DNA of 64,000 nucleotides from Lujinxingia litoralis (GCF_003260125.1 NZ_QHKO01000006.1:1-64000); one strand, 5' to 3'; shown: positions 17,503 through 27,314, counted from the stretch's first letter. Notes: generated by a model not told the origin, from the sequence alone. A program made the numbers and translations.

Positions 17503-19380
17503 ATGGATCGTCAAACCTTCGAAGAACTCGTGCATCGGCTGGAGGCCGAAAACCAGCGCACCCCCCAGAAATACCGTCGCCGGGTCACCCTCATGGCGAT
17601 GATGGGCTACGCCTACATCAGCGCGGTGATCGTGATGGCGCTGCTGATGGTGGCGGCCTTTATCCTCATCGGCTTTCATCGGCCGACGCTTCTGATCAAA
17701 GTCGCCATCTACATGCTCCTCCCCCTCATCGCGCTGATGAAGGTCATCGGCGCCACCCTCTTCGCTCGCCTGGACCCTCCCCAGGGGCTGGAGCTGCGAC
17801 AGGAGGAGCACCCCGAGCTCTTCGCGACCATCGAGGAGGTACGCCGCCAGCTCCAGGGCCCGCGCCTGGATCGGGTGCTCCTCACCGATCAACTCAACGC
17901 CGCCGTGTGGGAGATCCCGCGCTTTGGCATCATCGGCCCCCGGGAGCGTTTTTTGGAGCTGGGGCTTCCCCTGATGCAGGCCCTGGACCCCGCGGAGTTT
18001 CGCTCGGTGCTCGGCCACGAGTTCGGGCATCTGGCTGGCGAGCATATGCGCCAGTCCGGGTGGATCTACCACCTGCGCCGAACCTGGGCGCGCATTGGCG
18101 AGCATTATGAGGCCCGCGGCCACACGCCCTTTATGTTCGGGCGCTTCTTCGACCGCTTCATCCCCAGGTTTATGGCCTACTCCTTTGTGCTGGCCCGCGG
18201 CCACGAGTACGAGGCCGACCAGGCCGCGGCCCGGGTCACCAGCCCCGAGATCGCCGCCCGCGCGCTCACGCGGGTGAATCTGGCCGCCCACCGCCTGCAG
18301 CACGACTTCTGGCCCTCGGTCTACCAGGAGATCCCCAACTCGCCCGCGCCCCCGCGCAGCCTCTACCTGGACATGGACCACAAGCTGAGCAAGTCGCCCG
18401 CCCTGCCCACGGACCTGGTCAACGCGATCCTGGAAGACATCTGCAACCAGCCCGCCAACATCGACGACACCCACCCCGCGTTCATCACTCGCGTGCAAGC
18501 CCTGGAGCAGACCGTGGCTGCGCCGCCCCCTCCCCAGGCGCGCAACGCCGCCGAGCACTTTTTGGGGGAGCGGGCCTATCACACCATCTCTCAAAAACTG
18601 AGCCAGGCCTGGGCCCGGGAGAACACCGAGAGCTGGGTTCAGCTCCACCAGACCCGGCAGCACGACGAAGAGCGACTCGCCAGCCTGGAAGCCCAGATGC
18701 AGGAAGGAGAGCTCGACTTTGACGACCTCTGGGAGCGAGCCCAGCTCCTGCTCCGCCTGCGTGAGTTCCCCCTGGCCGAGGCGGCCTTCGAGGCCATTTT
18801 AGAGCGCTGGCCCTCCCAGCAGGGCGCCCGCATGACCCTGGGCTTAAACCGAATCCAGGACGACGACCCCGGCGCCATTCCCCTGCTGGAAGCCGCCATC
18901 GACGACGATATCTGGCTGCTCCCCGACGCCGGCGAGGCCCTCTACGATTACTATGTACGCCAGGGGGATGCGGAGCGGGCCGCCCACTGGGAGGCTCGTC
19001 TGGACGCCTGGTCCCACCAACTCAAGCTCGCCAGGGAGGAGCGCAACGCACTCCTCAAAACCGACACGCTCCTGCCCCACGACCTGCCCAGCGAAGAGGT
19101 CGAACGCCTGGTGGCGCACGTTCAGATGCACCCGGATGTGCACGCCATCTGGTTGGCCTCCAAGACCGTCGAACATTTGCCCGACTCCCCCTGTTATGTG
19201 CTGGGCATCAAACTCAAGTGGCGGCCCTGGAAGCGCTCCTCCCAGGATATCACCCTTGAGGAGGTCTTCGACATGGATATGGGCCTGGAGCATGAGTTCA
19301 TGATTACGGACCTCGGCTTCAGCTCCCCTCGCTGGGTTCGCAAGATGGTTAAAAAGGTGCCCGACGCGCGCATCCTCTAA
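17503..19380 (+). CDS. Membrane-bound M48-family zinc metalloprotease with C-terminal helical repeats
   Basis: A 625-residue protein. Two hydrophobic segments (about 31-57 and 64-88) precede a peptidase domain. Zinc is bound by HEFGH (His172, His176) and by the Glu of GHEYEAD near 234-239, as in HtpX/Ste24-like M48 enzymes. After about residue 390 the sequence resembles TPR helices (EFPLAEAAFEAILERWPSQQ), ending in a basic tail. Predicted to cut membrane or exported proteins. The ATG follows GGGAGAGG; 16 extra in-frame residues upstream are unlikely. It starts 80 bases after the ABC-F stop and may be cotranscribed. Confidence 0.85.
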   Translation: MDRQTFEELVHRLEAENQRTPQKYRRRVTLMAMMGYAYISAVIVMALLMVAAFILIGFHRPTLLIKVAIYMLLPLIALMKVIGATLFARLDPPQGLELRQEEHPELFATIEEVRRQLQGPRLDRVLLTDQLNAAVWEIPRFGIIGPRERFLELGLPLMQALDPAEFRSVLGHEFGHLAGEHMRQSGWIYHLRRTWARIGEHYEARGHTPFMFGRFFDRFIPRFMAYSFVLARGHEYEADQAAARVTSPEIAARALTRVNLAAHRLQHDFWPSVYQEIPNSPAPPRSLYLDMDHKLSKSPALPTDLVNAILEDICNQPANIDDTHPAFITRVQALEQTVAAPPPPQARNAAEHFLGERAYHTISQKLSQAWARENTESWVQLHQTRQHDEERLASLEAQMQEGELDFDDLWERAQLLLRLREFPLAEAAFEAILERWPSQQGARMTLGLNRIQDDDPGAIPLLEAAIDDDIWLLPDAGEALYDYYVRQGDAERAAHWEARLDAWSHQLKLAREERNALLKTDTLLPHDLPSEEVERLVAHVQMHPDVHAIWLASKTVEHLPDSPCYVLGIKLKWRPWKRSSQDITLEEVFDMDMGLEHEFMITDLGFSSPRWVRKMVKKVPDARIL

Positions 19381-19421
19381 GCTCGCCAGCCCCTCACACA
19401 CCTGTTTCGAAGGAGCCCACC

Positions 19422-20321
19422 ATGCTCGACATCGTCATCGACGCCCGCTCCGCGGCCCTCTCCCCCGGGTTTGAGGTCGCCCGCATTCTGCCCTACCGCC
19501 GCCGGCGCATGGTCGGCCCCTTCGTCTTTTTGGATCACGCCGGGCCGGTCGCCTTAAAGCCCCGCGTCTCCCGGGAGATGGACGTCTTGCCCCACCCGCA
19601 TATCGGCCTCTCCACGATCACCTACATCTTCCACGGCAAGTGGATGCACCGCGACAGCGTGGGCTACGAGCAGGTCATCAAGCCCGGCGACGTCAACTGG
19701 ATGACCGCCGGCAGCGGCGTCAGCCACTCGGAGCGTTTTGAAGAAGAGTTCCGCCGCACCGGCGGCGACCTGGAGCTTTTGCAAGCCTGGGTGGCGCTGC
19801 CCACCGCGGTCGAGGAGAGCGAGCCGAGCTTTCACCACTTCGCTCGCCAGCACCTGCCCCATCAGGAGAGCGCGGGGATCTGGATGCGCATGATCGCCGG
19901 CGAAGCCTTTGGCCTGACCAGCCCGGTCAACACCCATTCGCCCCTCTTTTATGTGCACGTCGAACTTCAGCCCGGCGCCCGGCTCCAGCTCCCGGACACC
20001 TACAGCGAGCGCGCCGCCTACATCGCCCGGGGCCAGGTCACGCTCCAGCACCAGCGCTACCAGAAGGGACAGCTCCTGGTGTTTGAACCCGGCAAAAACC
20101 CGGTGCTCACCGCCGAGACCCCGGCCACCGTGATGCTTCTGGGCGGCGAACCCCTGGGCAAACGCCACATCTGGTGGAACTTCGTCTCCTCGAGCAAGGA
20201 GCGCATCGAGCAGGCCAAAGCCGACTGGGCGGCCGGTCGCATCCGCCTCCCGGTGCACGATGATGAGGAGTTCATCCCCCTGCCCGGCTCCCCCAAAAAA
20301 GACCCCGAACCCCTCTCCTGA
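19422..20321 (+). CDS. Pirin family protein
   Basis: A 299-residue bicupin of the pirin/quercetinase-like family. The metal ligands of the N-terminal cupin are visible: HPHIGLST, HRDS and GSGVSHSE. The C-terminal cupin begins around residue 165 (HSPLFYVHVELQPGARL). Bacterial pirins include quercetin 2,3-dioxygenases and regulators of metabolic enzymes; the substrate here is unknown. AAGGAG lies seven bases before the ATG. It follows the M48 gene by 41 bases. Confidence 0.88.
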   Translation: MLDIVIDARSAALSPGFEVARILPYRRRRMVGPFVFLDHAGPVALKPRVSREMDVLPHPHIGLSTITYIFHGKWMHRDSVGYEQVIKPGDVNWMTAGSGVSHSERFEEEFRRTGGDLELLQAWVALPTAVEESEPSFHHFARQHLPHQESAGIWMRMIAGEAFGLTSPVNTHSPLFYVHVELQPGARLQLPDTYSERAAYIARGQVTLQHQRYQKGQLLVFEPGKNPVLTAETPATVMLLGGEPLGKRHIWWNFVSSSKERIEQAKADWAAGRIRLPVHDDEEFIPLPGSPKKDPEPLS

Positions 20322-20411
20322 ACGCGCCCGCGCCGCGCTCTCCCCCTTCAGGCCCGACCCCCTCCGGGGGGGCGGACCTCCCGACACGCGCCCCCCCGCA
20401 TCTTGAGTCCC

Positions 20412-20645
20412 CGCGCGCTTCAACGCCTCGATTTCATTTTAAAACACCCCCGTCGCGCGCTCCGACTCGCCACTTTCATTTTAAAACACCCCCGTCGCGC
20501 GCTCCGACTCACCACTTTCATTTTCCCCCCCCCGTCGCGCGCTCCGACTCGCCACTTTCATTTTAACCCCCCCCGTCACGCGCTTCGACTCGCCACTTCC
20601 AACCGCAAACACCCCCGTCACTCGCTTCGACGCCTGGCGTTCGCC
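20412..20645. repeat. Tandem repeat array, about 42-bp period (array B)
   Basis: Six units begin at 20412, 20454, 20496, 20536, 20577 and 20619. Each unit starts with CGCGCGCT or a close variant, continues with CGACTCGCCACTTTC and ends in a C-rich run and CGT. Two units are shortened to 40-41 bases at the homopolymer C/T run. The array lies in the 568-bp spacer between the pirin and sufS genes. The rest of the spacer (20646-20889) shows no gene. Confidence 0.9.
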
Positions 20646-20889
20646 ATCTTGACCCCGGGGAGCACAGGTCGAGGCTTTGTTGAGCCTGTGCGCGGAGGGC
20701 GAGGGACGTCATTTTTTTCGACGTCCGCCCCCGGGAAGGGGCCGCCGGCCATGCTCTCCGAGCCCGGGTGTGTTAGATCTCACAGAAACCCGATTCATCC
20801 TGGTGTCGACCGACAACGCCTGGCGAGGTGCCGGGCACCACCCCGCGGCAGGAGCCGATCCCGGTTCGTGTCGGGAAAACGAGGGATCC

Positions 20890-22152
20890 ATGACGCTTCG
20901 ACCTCCCCACGAGATGAGTGCTCACCCCGATGCCGGGCTCTCGGCGCGCTGGCGTCAGGAGATTCCGGCGCTCCACCACGACGAGCGCCCCGACGCCCCC
21001 CGCGCCTGGGTCTATCTGGACAGCGCGGCGACCACCCTGACCCCGCAGCCGGTGATCGACGCGCTGGCCGAGTTTTACGCCACCGAGACCGGGAGCGCCG
21101 GCCGCGGCGGCCATCAGCGCGCGCGGCGCTCCACCGAGCGTTTTGAAAGCGCCCGCGCCACCGCCGCCACCTTTCTGGGCGCGGCTGACCCGGCCGAGAT
21201 CGTCTTCACCCGGGGCGCCACCCACGGCCTGAACCTGGTGGCCGGCGGCATCAAGTCGGCCCTGAAGCCGGGCGACACCATCGTGATCTCGGCGATGGAG
21301 CATCACGCCAACCTGCTCCCCTGGCGCGCGCTGGCCGAAGCCACCGGCGCTCCGCTCAACATTTTGCCCTTGAACGAGCGCGGGGAACTCGATCGGGAGG
21401 CCGCCGCCCCCCTGCTGGCCGGGGCCCGGGTGGTGGCCCTGACCCAGGTGTCCAACGTGCTGGGCACGGTCAACCCGGTGGCCGAGCTGGTGGCGATGGC
21501 CCGTCAGGGAGGCGCGCTGACCGTGGTCGACGGCTCCCAGAGCGTGGCCCATCGCGCCGTGGATGTGCAGGCGCTGGGCTGCGACTTCTTTGTCTGCTCG
21601 GGCCATAAGATGTACGGCCCCACCGGGGTGGGGCTCCTCTACGGGCGGCGCGCGGCGCTGGAAGCATTGGAACCGGTGGAGCTGGGCGGCGGCATGATGA
21701 CCTCGGTCACCGAGACCGACGTCGTCTTCGCCGAAATCCCCCATCGCTTTGAGGCCGGCACCCCGCCGGTGGCCCAGGCCGTGGGGCTGGCCGCGGCGAT
21801 CGCCTGGATGCAGGCCGCCGGCATGGAGGCCCTCCAGCGCCACGAACAGGCGCTGACGGCCTACGCCCTGAACGAGCTCAGTACCGTCAAAGGACTGGAG
21901 CTCGTGGGCACCCCGCGGGAGCGCTCGGCGGTGATTTCATTTGGCCTCCAGGGCCTTGACGCCTATGCCCTGGGTGACCATCTCGACCGACGAGGCATCG
22001 CGCTGCGGGTGGGCTCGCACTGCGCGCACCCCTTGGTCCGGCGCCTGGGGCTCCGCGCCACGGCCCGGGCCTCCTTTGGCGCGTACACCGACCGCCACGA
22101 CATCGATCGCCTGGTCGAGGCCCTGCATCAGGCCGCCGAGCGCTCCCGATGA
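20890..22152 (+). CDS. sufS: SufS-type cysteine desulfurase
   Basis: A 420-residue group II class V aminotransferase that takes sulfur from cysteine for Fe-S clusters. The PLP lysine is Lys240 in CSGHKMYGP. The persulfide cysteine is Cys378 in VGSHCAHPL, within the short loop typical of SufS. VYLDSAATTLTPQPV opens the fold. GAGGG precedes the ATG at 20890; the frame is open further upstream but unconserved. No sufB, sufC, sufD or sufE lies next to it, so its partners must be elsewhere. Confidence 0.92.
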   Translation: MTLRPPHEMSAHPDAGLSARWRQEIPALHHDERPDAPRAWVYLDSAATTLTPQPVIDALAEFYATETGSAGRGGHQRARRSTERFESARATAATFLGAADPAEIVFTRGATHGLNLVAGGIKSALKPGDTIVISAMEHHANLLPWRALAEATGAPLNILPLNERGELDREAAAPLLAGARVVALTQVSNVLGTVNPVAELVAMARQGGALTVVDGSQSVAHRAVDVQALGCDFFVCSGHKMYGPTGVGLLYGRRAALEALEPVELGGGMMTSVTETDVVFAEIPHRFEAGTPPVAQAVGLAAAIAWMQAAGMEALQRHEQALTAYALNELSTVKGLELVGTPRERSAVISFGLQGLDAYALGDHLDRRGIALRVGSHCAHPLVRRLGLRATARASFGAYTDRHDIDRLVEALHQAAERSR

Positions 22153-22272
22153 TTCCCGCACACAGACCTGAATCGACCTGAAAAGACCTGATCGACCGAC
22201 GCGCTCTCGGGGGCCGCAGCTCCCGAAAGCGCGTCAATTGCCCCCCTTGAATCACCCCATCTCGAGTTGTTT

Positions 22273-22875
22273 ATGAGTGAACACCCACGCCAGCGCCTGG
22301 GCCATGATGAAGCCTGCGAACGCATCCTGGATGCCGCCGCACACGTCTTTAACCAGCGCGGGCGCGCCATGACCGTGGAAGAGATCGCCACCCGGGCCGG
22401 CTACTCCACCTCGGCCCTCTACAAGCACTTTGCCAACCGCGACGACATCTTCTGCTCCCTGTGGCGCCGGGTGCGCGCGCGATTCAGCGAGGTGTTGCAC
22501 CAGCCCCTCCCCGAGCGCCTCCCCTTTAAGGAGCGCCTGCGCTGGCTCCTCCATAACCTGGCCGATTTCGCCGAGGAGGAGCGCGAGCTCTACCTGGCCG
22601 GCATCGTCAACGCCCCGATGAGCCCGGCCGCCGGGCAGATCGACGACGAGATCCGGGCCCTCTACGCCACCCACCAGCAGGTGCTCCGTGCGCTGATGGC
22701 CGAAGGCATCGCCGAGGGGGCGCTGCGCCCGGGCGACCCGCTCGATTACGCGCTGGCCCTGGGCGGCACTCTGCACTCGCTGACCCTGCACTGGGCATTT
22801 GAGGGGCCCTTTGCGCTCAAACCGGCCATCGACCGCGCCTTAGATCTCTTCCTTCAGGGCGCCGGCGCGCGCTGA
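22273..22875 (+). CDS. TetR/AcrR family transcriptional regulator
   Basis: A 200-residue repressor-type protein. The N-terminal helix-turn-helix is clear: RILDAAAHVFNQRG, then TVEEIATRAGYSTSALYKHF and NRDDIF. The C-terminal all-helical part would bind an unknown ligand. TetR proteins usually control adjacent genes; the neighbours are sufS upstream in the same direction and a pentapeptide protein downstream. An in-frame TTG six bases earlier is an alternative start. Confidence 0.88.
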   Translation: MSEHPRQRLGHDEACERILDAAAHVFNQRGRAMTVEEIATRAGYSTSALYKHFANRDDIFCSLWRRVRARFSEVLHQPLPERLPFKERLRWLLHNLADFAEEERELYLAGIVNAPMSPAAGQIDDEIRALYATHQQVLRALMAEGIAEGALRPGDPLDYALALGGTLHSLTLHWAFEGPFALKPAIDRALDLFLQGAGAR

Positions 22876-23091
22876 TCCTCTCCCCCGACCTCAACCAGCC
22901 GGCGCGAACCCTCCCCGGGGCAGCGCTTCGCCAGCCCTCGCCAGCGCCGGGGCCGGGGCCGGGGCGCCGGCCCCCTCCACGCCACCTTGCCGCTGAGCGC
23001 GGCCGTCGACTATGGGGAGGGAGAAGGTCGCGACGATGACGACGCCTGATCTTCCCTCCCCCCGCCCGCTCTCCCTTCCCCCGGAGCCGCC

Positions 23092-23679
23092 ATGACCTCT
23101 CTCCCCGCCCCCGACGCCTACCTCGATCACACCATCACCGGCGCTGACTTCACCCAGCAGCGTCCCTTTGAGACTGAGGTCTACGGCTGCACCTTTGTCG
23201 ACTGCGAATTTCTGGGCGCCGACCTGCGCAACGTGGCCCTGATCGACACGACCTTCCGCGGCTGCAACCTGGCCATGGTCAAGCTCCGCGGCACGCGCCT
23301 GCAGGGCGTGCGCTTTATCGACTGCAAGCTGATGGGCGTGAGTTTTCACGAGCTCAGCGACTTTGGGCTCTCCCTCTCCTTTGAGGGCTGCAACCTCAAC
23401 TACGCCTCGCTGCGCAGCCTGAACCTGCGCAACACCCGTTTTGAGCGCTGCACCCTTCAGGAGAGCGACCTCTACGAGGCCGACCTGCGCAAAGCCGTCT
23501 TCGACCAGTGCGACGTGACCGGCGCCACCTGGGATCGCGCCAACCTGGAGGGCGCCGACCTCTGCCTGGCCCACAACCTGGCGTTCGACCCGGTCAAATG
23601 CCGCACCCGCGGCGCGAAGCTGCGCCTGGAACAACTCCCGGGTCTGCTCTCCCGCTTCGGGTTCAAGATCGAGGGTTAA
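23092..23679 (+). CDS. Pentapeptide repeat protein, Qnr/MfpA-like
   Basis: A 195-residue right-handed beta-helix protein made almost wholly of A(D/N)LXX-type repeats, such as CEFLGADLRNVALIDTTF. A less regular stretch at about residues 82-100 (VSFHELSDFGLSLSFEGCNL) splits it into two blocks, as in Qnr proteins, where a loop interrupts the helix. The last 25 residues form a non-repeat tail. Qnr and MfpA mimic DNA and protect gyrase from quinolones. The length (Qnr about 215) and layout fit, but gyrase binding is an inference. The upstream 216-bp spacer holds nothing recognised. Confidence 0.82.
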   Translation: MTSLPAPDAYLDHTITGADFTQQRPFETEVYGCTFVDCEFLGADLRNVALIDTTFRGCNLAMVKLRGTRLQGVRFIDCKLMGVSFHELSDFGLSLSFEGCNLNYASLRSLNLRNTRFERCTLQESDLYEADLRKAVFDQCDVTGATWDRANLEGADLCLAHNLAFDPVKCRTRGAKLRLEQLPGLLSRFGFKIEG

Positions 23680-23822
23680 GGGCGCGCCCCCGGCGCCTTC
23701 TCGGATCCCCCTGTAACCCCGGGACGCCGGCAGACGTCTTTAAAGGTGACGAAGGCGCCGACCTGCGGCGCCCCTATCTGCCGGATTCTGGCTTTTGAGC
23801 ACCTTGAGCAAGGAGCGTCGCT

Positions 23823-24743
23823 GTGAGCGCACACGCCCATCACTCCCACGATTCTCACGACCACCATCACCACGGCCCCACCCCGGAGCACGCGCTGAAG
23901 GTGGCCATCGCCCTCAACGCCTCCTTTTTGATTCTGGAGGTGGTCGTCGGCCTGTGGACCAACTCGCTGGCGCTCCTCTCCGACGCCGGCCACATGATCT
24001 CAGACGTCGGCGCGCTGATCGTCGCGCTGGTCGCGATGCGCATCGCCACTCGCCGCCCCTCCTCAGGCTTCACCTTCGGGCTGCGGCGAGCCCCGGTGCT
24101 GGGGGGGTTGTTAAACGCAGCGAGCCTGGTGGTGATCGTGGTGATGATCACGATTGAGGCGGTGGGGCGTTTTCAGCACCCGCCGCCCCTGGAGGCCACC
24201 GCCGTGCTCTGGACCGGGGTGGCCGGCCTGATCGTCAACCTGGGCAGCGCCTGGTATCTGGCCCGCAGCCGCGACGAGTCGGTGAACACGCGCGGAGCAA
24301 TGCTTCACCTGCTCTCCGACGCGCTGGGGTCGGTGGCCGCGATCGTCTCGGCGGTGGCCGTGATGGTCTGGGGCCTGAACCTGGCCGACCCGATCGCCAG
24401 CCTGGTCATCGCGGCGTTGATTCTGGTGGGGAGCTGGCCCCTGCTGCGCGACACGGTCGCCATCCTGCTCCAGCGCGCGCCGGCCAACATCGACATCGAA
24501 GCGCTGCTGGAGCTCCTGCTGGCCGACCCCCGGGTCGAAGACGTCATAGACCTCCACGTCTGGGACCTCGACGCCGGCCAGCCCGTGTTGAGCGGCGTGC
24601 TCACCGTCAACACGACCACTCTGAAAGAGACCAACGCCCTGAGCGACGAGCTCCGCCTTCAGATCAAAGAGCGCTTTGGCGTCACACACGCCACCCTGGA
24701 ATGCCGCGACCTGCATGCCGGTGTCTTTGAGCCCGAGTGCTAA
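23823..24743 (+). CDS. Cation diffusion facilitator (CzcD/ZitB-like metal efflux protein)
   Basis: A 306-residue inner-membrane metal/proton antiporter. A His-rich N-terminus (HAHHSHDSHDHHHHG) precedes six membrane segments. The transport-site motifs SDAGHMISD (segment II) and HLLSDALGSVA (segment V) are intact. The cytosolic C-terminal domain contains DLHVWDLDAGQPVLSGVL, typical of zinc-type CDF proteins. The likely substrates are zinc, cadmium or cobalt. The GTG start has AGGAG eight bases upstream. Confidence 0.92.
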   Translation: MSAHAHHSHDSHDHHHHGPTPEHALKVAIALNASFLILEVVVGLWTNSLALLSDAGHMISDVGALIVALVAMRIATRRPSSGFTFGLRRAPVLGGLLNAASLVVIVVMITIEAVGRFQHPPPLEATAVLWTGVAGLIVNLGSAWYLARSRDESVNTRGAMLHLLSDALGSVAAIVSAVAVMVWGLNLADPIASLVIAALILVGSWPLLRDTVAILLQRAPANIDIEALLELLLADPRVEDVIDLHVWDLDAGQPVLSGVLTVNTTTLKETNALSDELRLQIKERFGVTHATLECRDLHAGVFEPEC

Positions 24744-24776
24744 CCAACAAGTGCTGAGCCGGGGACACCTCCCGGC

Positions 24777-25406
24777 TCAGAGGCTGCGCAGAAGCTCCAG
24801 CTGCCCCTGAAGCTCCTCAGCCAGGGGCGCCTCAAAGACGCGCCCATCGGGCAATTCCAGCCGATGGGCATGCAACCACAGCCGCCCCACGTAGCCGGGG
24901 ACCCGCAGAAACTTTTTGGGCCGGTAGCGCTGCTCTCCCACGATCGCGTGCCCGGCCTGCTGCAGGTGCTGGCGAATCTGGTGCTTGCGCCCGGTCTCGG
25001 GCCACACCCGCAGGTAGGAGCAGGAGACGAAACGCTCCAACGTCTCAAAGCGGGTCACCGCCTTCAGCGCCTTTTTACGCCGCCTGTCGTAAAGGTCCTT
25101 ATCCAGGGTCTTTGCCGCCGGCGTGGGGCCGTAGACCAGCGCGCGGTACTCCTTTTTGACCTGCTCGTCGGCAAAGAAGCGCCCCAGCTCGGCGCGCAGC
25201 TCGGCCGAGGGTGAGAGCAGCACCACCCCGCTCGTCTCGCGATCGAGGCGATGAACTGGCGAGGCACCGGCTACCCCGTGGGCGCTCTCCAGCCAGCTCA
25301 CCAGGTCGTTCATCGAGGCATCCTGAGTGGGATGCACCACCCAGCCGGCGGGTTTGTGAATCACATACAGGTCACTATCGCGGGCCAGAAGGTGGGGGGC
25401 GTTCAT
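24777..25406 (-). CDS. RluA-family RNA pseudouridine synthase
   Basis: A 209-residue enzyme with the catalytic motif HRLDRETSGVVLL; the nucleophile is Asp55. IHKPAGWVVHPT and GRKHQIRQHL are also typical of the RluA/RluC/TruC group. It lacks an N-terminal S4 domain, which places it nearer the short TruC/RluA forms that modify tRNA or rRNA. The target site cannot be told. It is convergent with the CDF gene, the stops being 33 bases apart. Confidence 0.88.
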   Translation of the reverse strand: MNAPHLLARDSDLYVIHKPAGWVVHPTQDASMNDLVSWLESAHGVAGASPVHRLDRETSGVVLLSPSAELRAELGRFFADEQVKKEYRALVYGPTPAAKTLDKDLYDRRRKKALKAVTRFETLERFVSCSYLRVWPETGRKHQIRQHLQQAGHAIVGEQRYRPKKFLRVPGYVGRLWLHAHRLELPDGRVFEAPLAEELQGQLELLRSL

Positions 25407-25727
25407 CGTGATGTCTCTCGGTCAACGGGCTCAACCCGGGGTTGGGCAGGGGACGTGCGTCTGGCAGGAGGGCGGGGCCGGATGCTTGAGCACCTCCAAA
25501 GGCACCGGCTTCTTTGCTTTGAGTATCAAGAAGCGCGCTCTGTGCCGAGCCCTCAATGCCCCGGGTGATGACGATCGACGCCCGGCCCACGCTCGGCCAT
25601 ACTCTGGCCACGCTCCACACGCTGGCTCCGGGCCCCGCACATCCGCGGGCGCTCGTGCCCCCGACTTACCGCCCCCTTCGACCGCGACGCCGCCCTGTGC
25701 CTCCCACGGCGTTCCCGGAGACGTGCC
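25407..25727. other. Intergenic spacer without recognised features
   Basis: About 320 bases lie between the divergent pseudouridine synthase and membrane-anchored protein genes. No convincing promoter boxes, RNA gene or repeat was found. Open frames here carry no family features. Confidence 0.5.
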
Positions 25728-26528
25728 ATGGCCCTCAAAATCCTCATCCCCGCGCTGATCGTCACGACGCTGGCCTTCATCCTGGTAAAAACCGACCTGG
25801 GATTCGACGAGCTTGAGCTGATCACGGGCCTGGCGCTCCCGATTCTGCTGATGGTGGCGGCCTACTACGATCGCCTCGACCGTCAGCGAACCGAGCGGGC
25901 CTGGCGCGCCTGCGCCCGGGAGCTCGACCTCACCCTCCAGAGCAGCGCCCGGGCCAAAGCCCGACTCCGCGGCAGCTACGCCGGCTATCAGGTCGTGCTC
26001 TCGTCCCGCATGGAAAAAATTCGCCGCGGGCGAAGCAACGACCCCGAGTACTTTATGGCCGTGGAGACACGTCTCCACGACCTCTGGCGCGACGAGGGAC
26101 GCATCCAGAAACGCGACCGTCTCCAGATCTATGAAGACCGGCCCCAGAAGCCCAAAACCCGCTCCTTCGCCGCCGAAGTCCGGCTCTCCGGTTCGCGCAG
26201 CGAGCCGGTTCACGCCCTGCTGCAACGCGACGACGTGCAAAACGCCCTCTTTGAGATGAGCCGCAGCGCCAACGACCTGCGCATCCTGGCCGGGCGCCTT
26301 TACGTGGAGCGCCACCAGACCCCGATGCATCCCGATGAGCTGCGCGACTTTCTCCAGGAAGTCATCCAGCTGGCGAAGCTGCTCGACGCCCGCGCCCGGG
26401 CGCTCGACGAGCAGAGCGCGACCACGCTCGACGACGCCACCCGGGAGGCCACCGAGACCACCGAGACCACCGAGACCACCGAGGCCCGGCCCCACACCGA
26501 CGAGGCGCCGGCCCCGGGGCACTGGTAA
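25728..26528 (+). CDS. Membrane-anchored protein of unknown function
   Basis: A 266-residue protein with two hydrophobic segments at about 5-20 and 30-46, then a cytoplasmic-looking domain starting TERAWRACARELDLTLQ and a tail with three ETT repeats before the C-terminus. The layout (short membrane anchor, then W-x-LGxxLxL and LxGxxxGYxV patterns) resembles the 33021-33860 gene product, though overall identity looks low. No family is recognised. It starts after a CGGAGA site. Confidence 0.6.
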   Translation: MALKILIPALIVTTLAFILVKTDLGFDELELITGLALPILLMVAAYYDRLDRQRTERAWRACARELDLTLQSSARAKARLRGSYAGYQVVLSSRMEKIRRGRSNDPEYFMAVETRLHDLWRDEGRIQKRDRLQIYEDRPQKPKTRSFAAEVRLSGSRSEPVHALLQRDDVQNALFEMSRSANDLRILAGRLYVERHQTPMHPDELRDFLQEVIQLAKLLDARARALDEQSATTLDDATREATETTETTETTEARPHTDEAPAPGHW

Positions 26529-26590
26529 GCCCCCCCGGGACGAGCCTGCCTCCCGGCTCTCCCCTGGCGTCCTCGGCCGGCCGGGCCCGC

Positions 26591-27091
26591 TCAGGTCTGC
26601 AAAAGGTCGTTTTCAATCCCGGACTTAATAATCAGCGGGAGGTTGTCGTTGAAGTACGCCAGCATCGAGCGCTCATCCTCTAAAATGTCGCTGCAGATGC
26701 TGACGATCTCCTCCTCTCCCAGCTTTTCAGCCAGCGTGGAGATGGCCTGATACACGGCGATCTCCAGCTCCTCACTCGACGACCCCACCAGGGTGTCGGC
26801 GATAAAGGGGTTGTCCATAAACCCGGTAAACCCGGCCTGTGCCGCCCCCAGAAATCCAGACGCTTTGGCCTGCACATTGGGGGGTTCGGCGCCCAGGTCT
26901 TTGAGGCAATGCTCCACAAGCCCGGCGTGGCGCTCGGTCTCGATCTTGTGGGTGTTGAGCCGGGCATGAAGCTCGGGAAACTCGGTGGCGTGTTCGGCCT
27001 GCCGGCCAAGCGCCTTCATCAGGGCGACCTCAAGGGCGTAGGCCCCCTGAAGCCACCGGATCAAAAGCTCGCGATGGTGATCACCGGTCAT
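26591..27091 (-). CDS. Ferritin-like DUF892 (YciE/YciF-type) protein
   Basis: A 166-residue four-helix protein. Two helix pairs carry Glu/His patterns suited to a di-iron site: EVALMKALGRQAEH with HKIETERHAGLVEH, then EELEIAVYQAI with DILEDERSMLAYF. This matches DUF892/YciF proteins, which are linked to stress. The start was set at the ATG with GGGAG upstream. The 27 additional in-frame residues upstream look random. Confidence 0.78.
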   Translation of the reverse strand: MTGDHHRELLIRWLQGAYALEVALMKALGRQAEHATEFPELHARLNTHKIETERHAGLVEHCLKDLGAEPPNVQAKASGFLGAAQAGFTGFMDNPFIADTLVGSSSEELEIAVYQAISTLAEKLGEEEIVSICSDILEDERSMLAYFNDNLPLIIKSGIENDLLQT

Positions 27092-27282
27092 AACGACTCC
27101 CTGGTGCAAAACTTCGGGCGCCGCTCCTCGGCGCCACGAGCCGCCATCGGCTCGCCAGCTAAAGATTCGCACGGGGGCAGAAATCCAAACGCCTCGCCAG
27201 GCTCCCCCCTTGTCATCCCGGGCCCTGACGCGTCGGGTAATAGTGCAGCGAGTTCGCCAGCGGGGGGGGGCCTAAACATGCG

Positions 27283-27314
27283 ACCGGGGCGCTCTATGTA
27301 AGAAGCGCCCCGGT
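27283..27314 (-). terminator. Perfect 11-bp hairpin after a minus-strand small gene
   Basis: ACCGGGGCGCT and AGCGCCCCGGT enclose a ten-base loop. It lies 65 bases after the stop of the small membrane protein gene (minus strand). No T-run follows, so termination is only likely, not shown. Confidence 0.4.

Noticed and set aside
25431..26522. 363-residue minus-strand open frame
   Set aside because: Antisense to the membrane-anchored protein gene and GC-driven; no start site or motifs.
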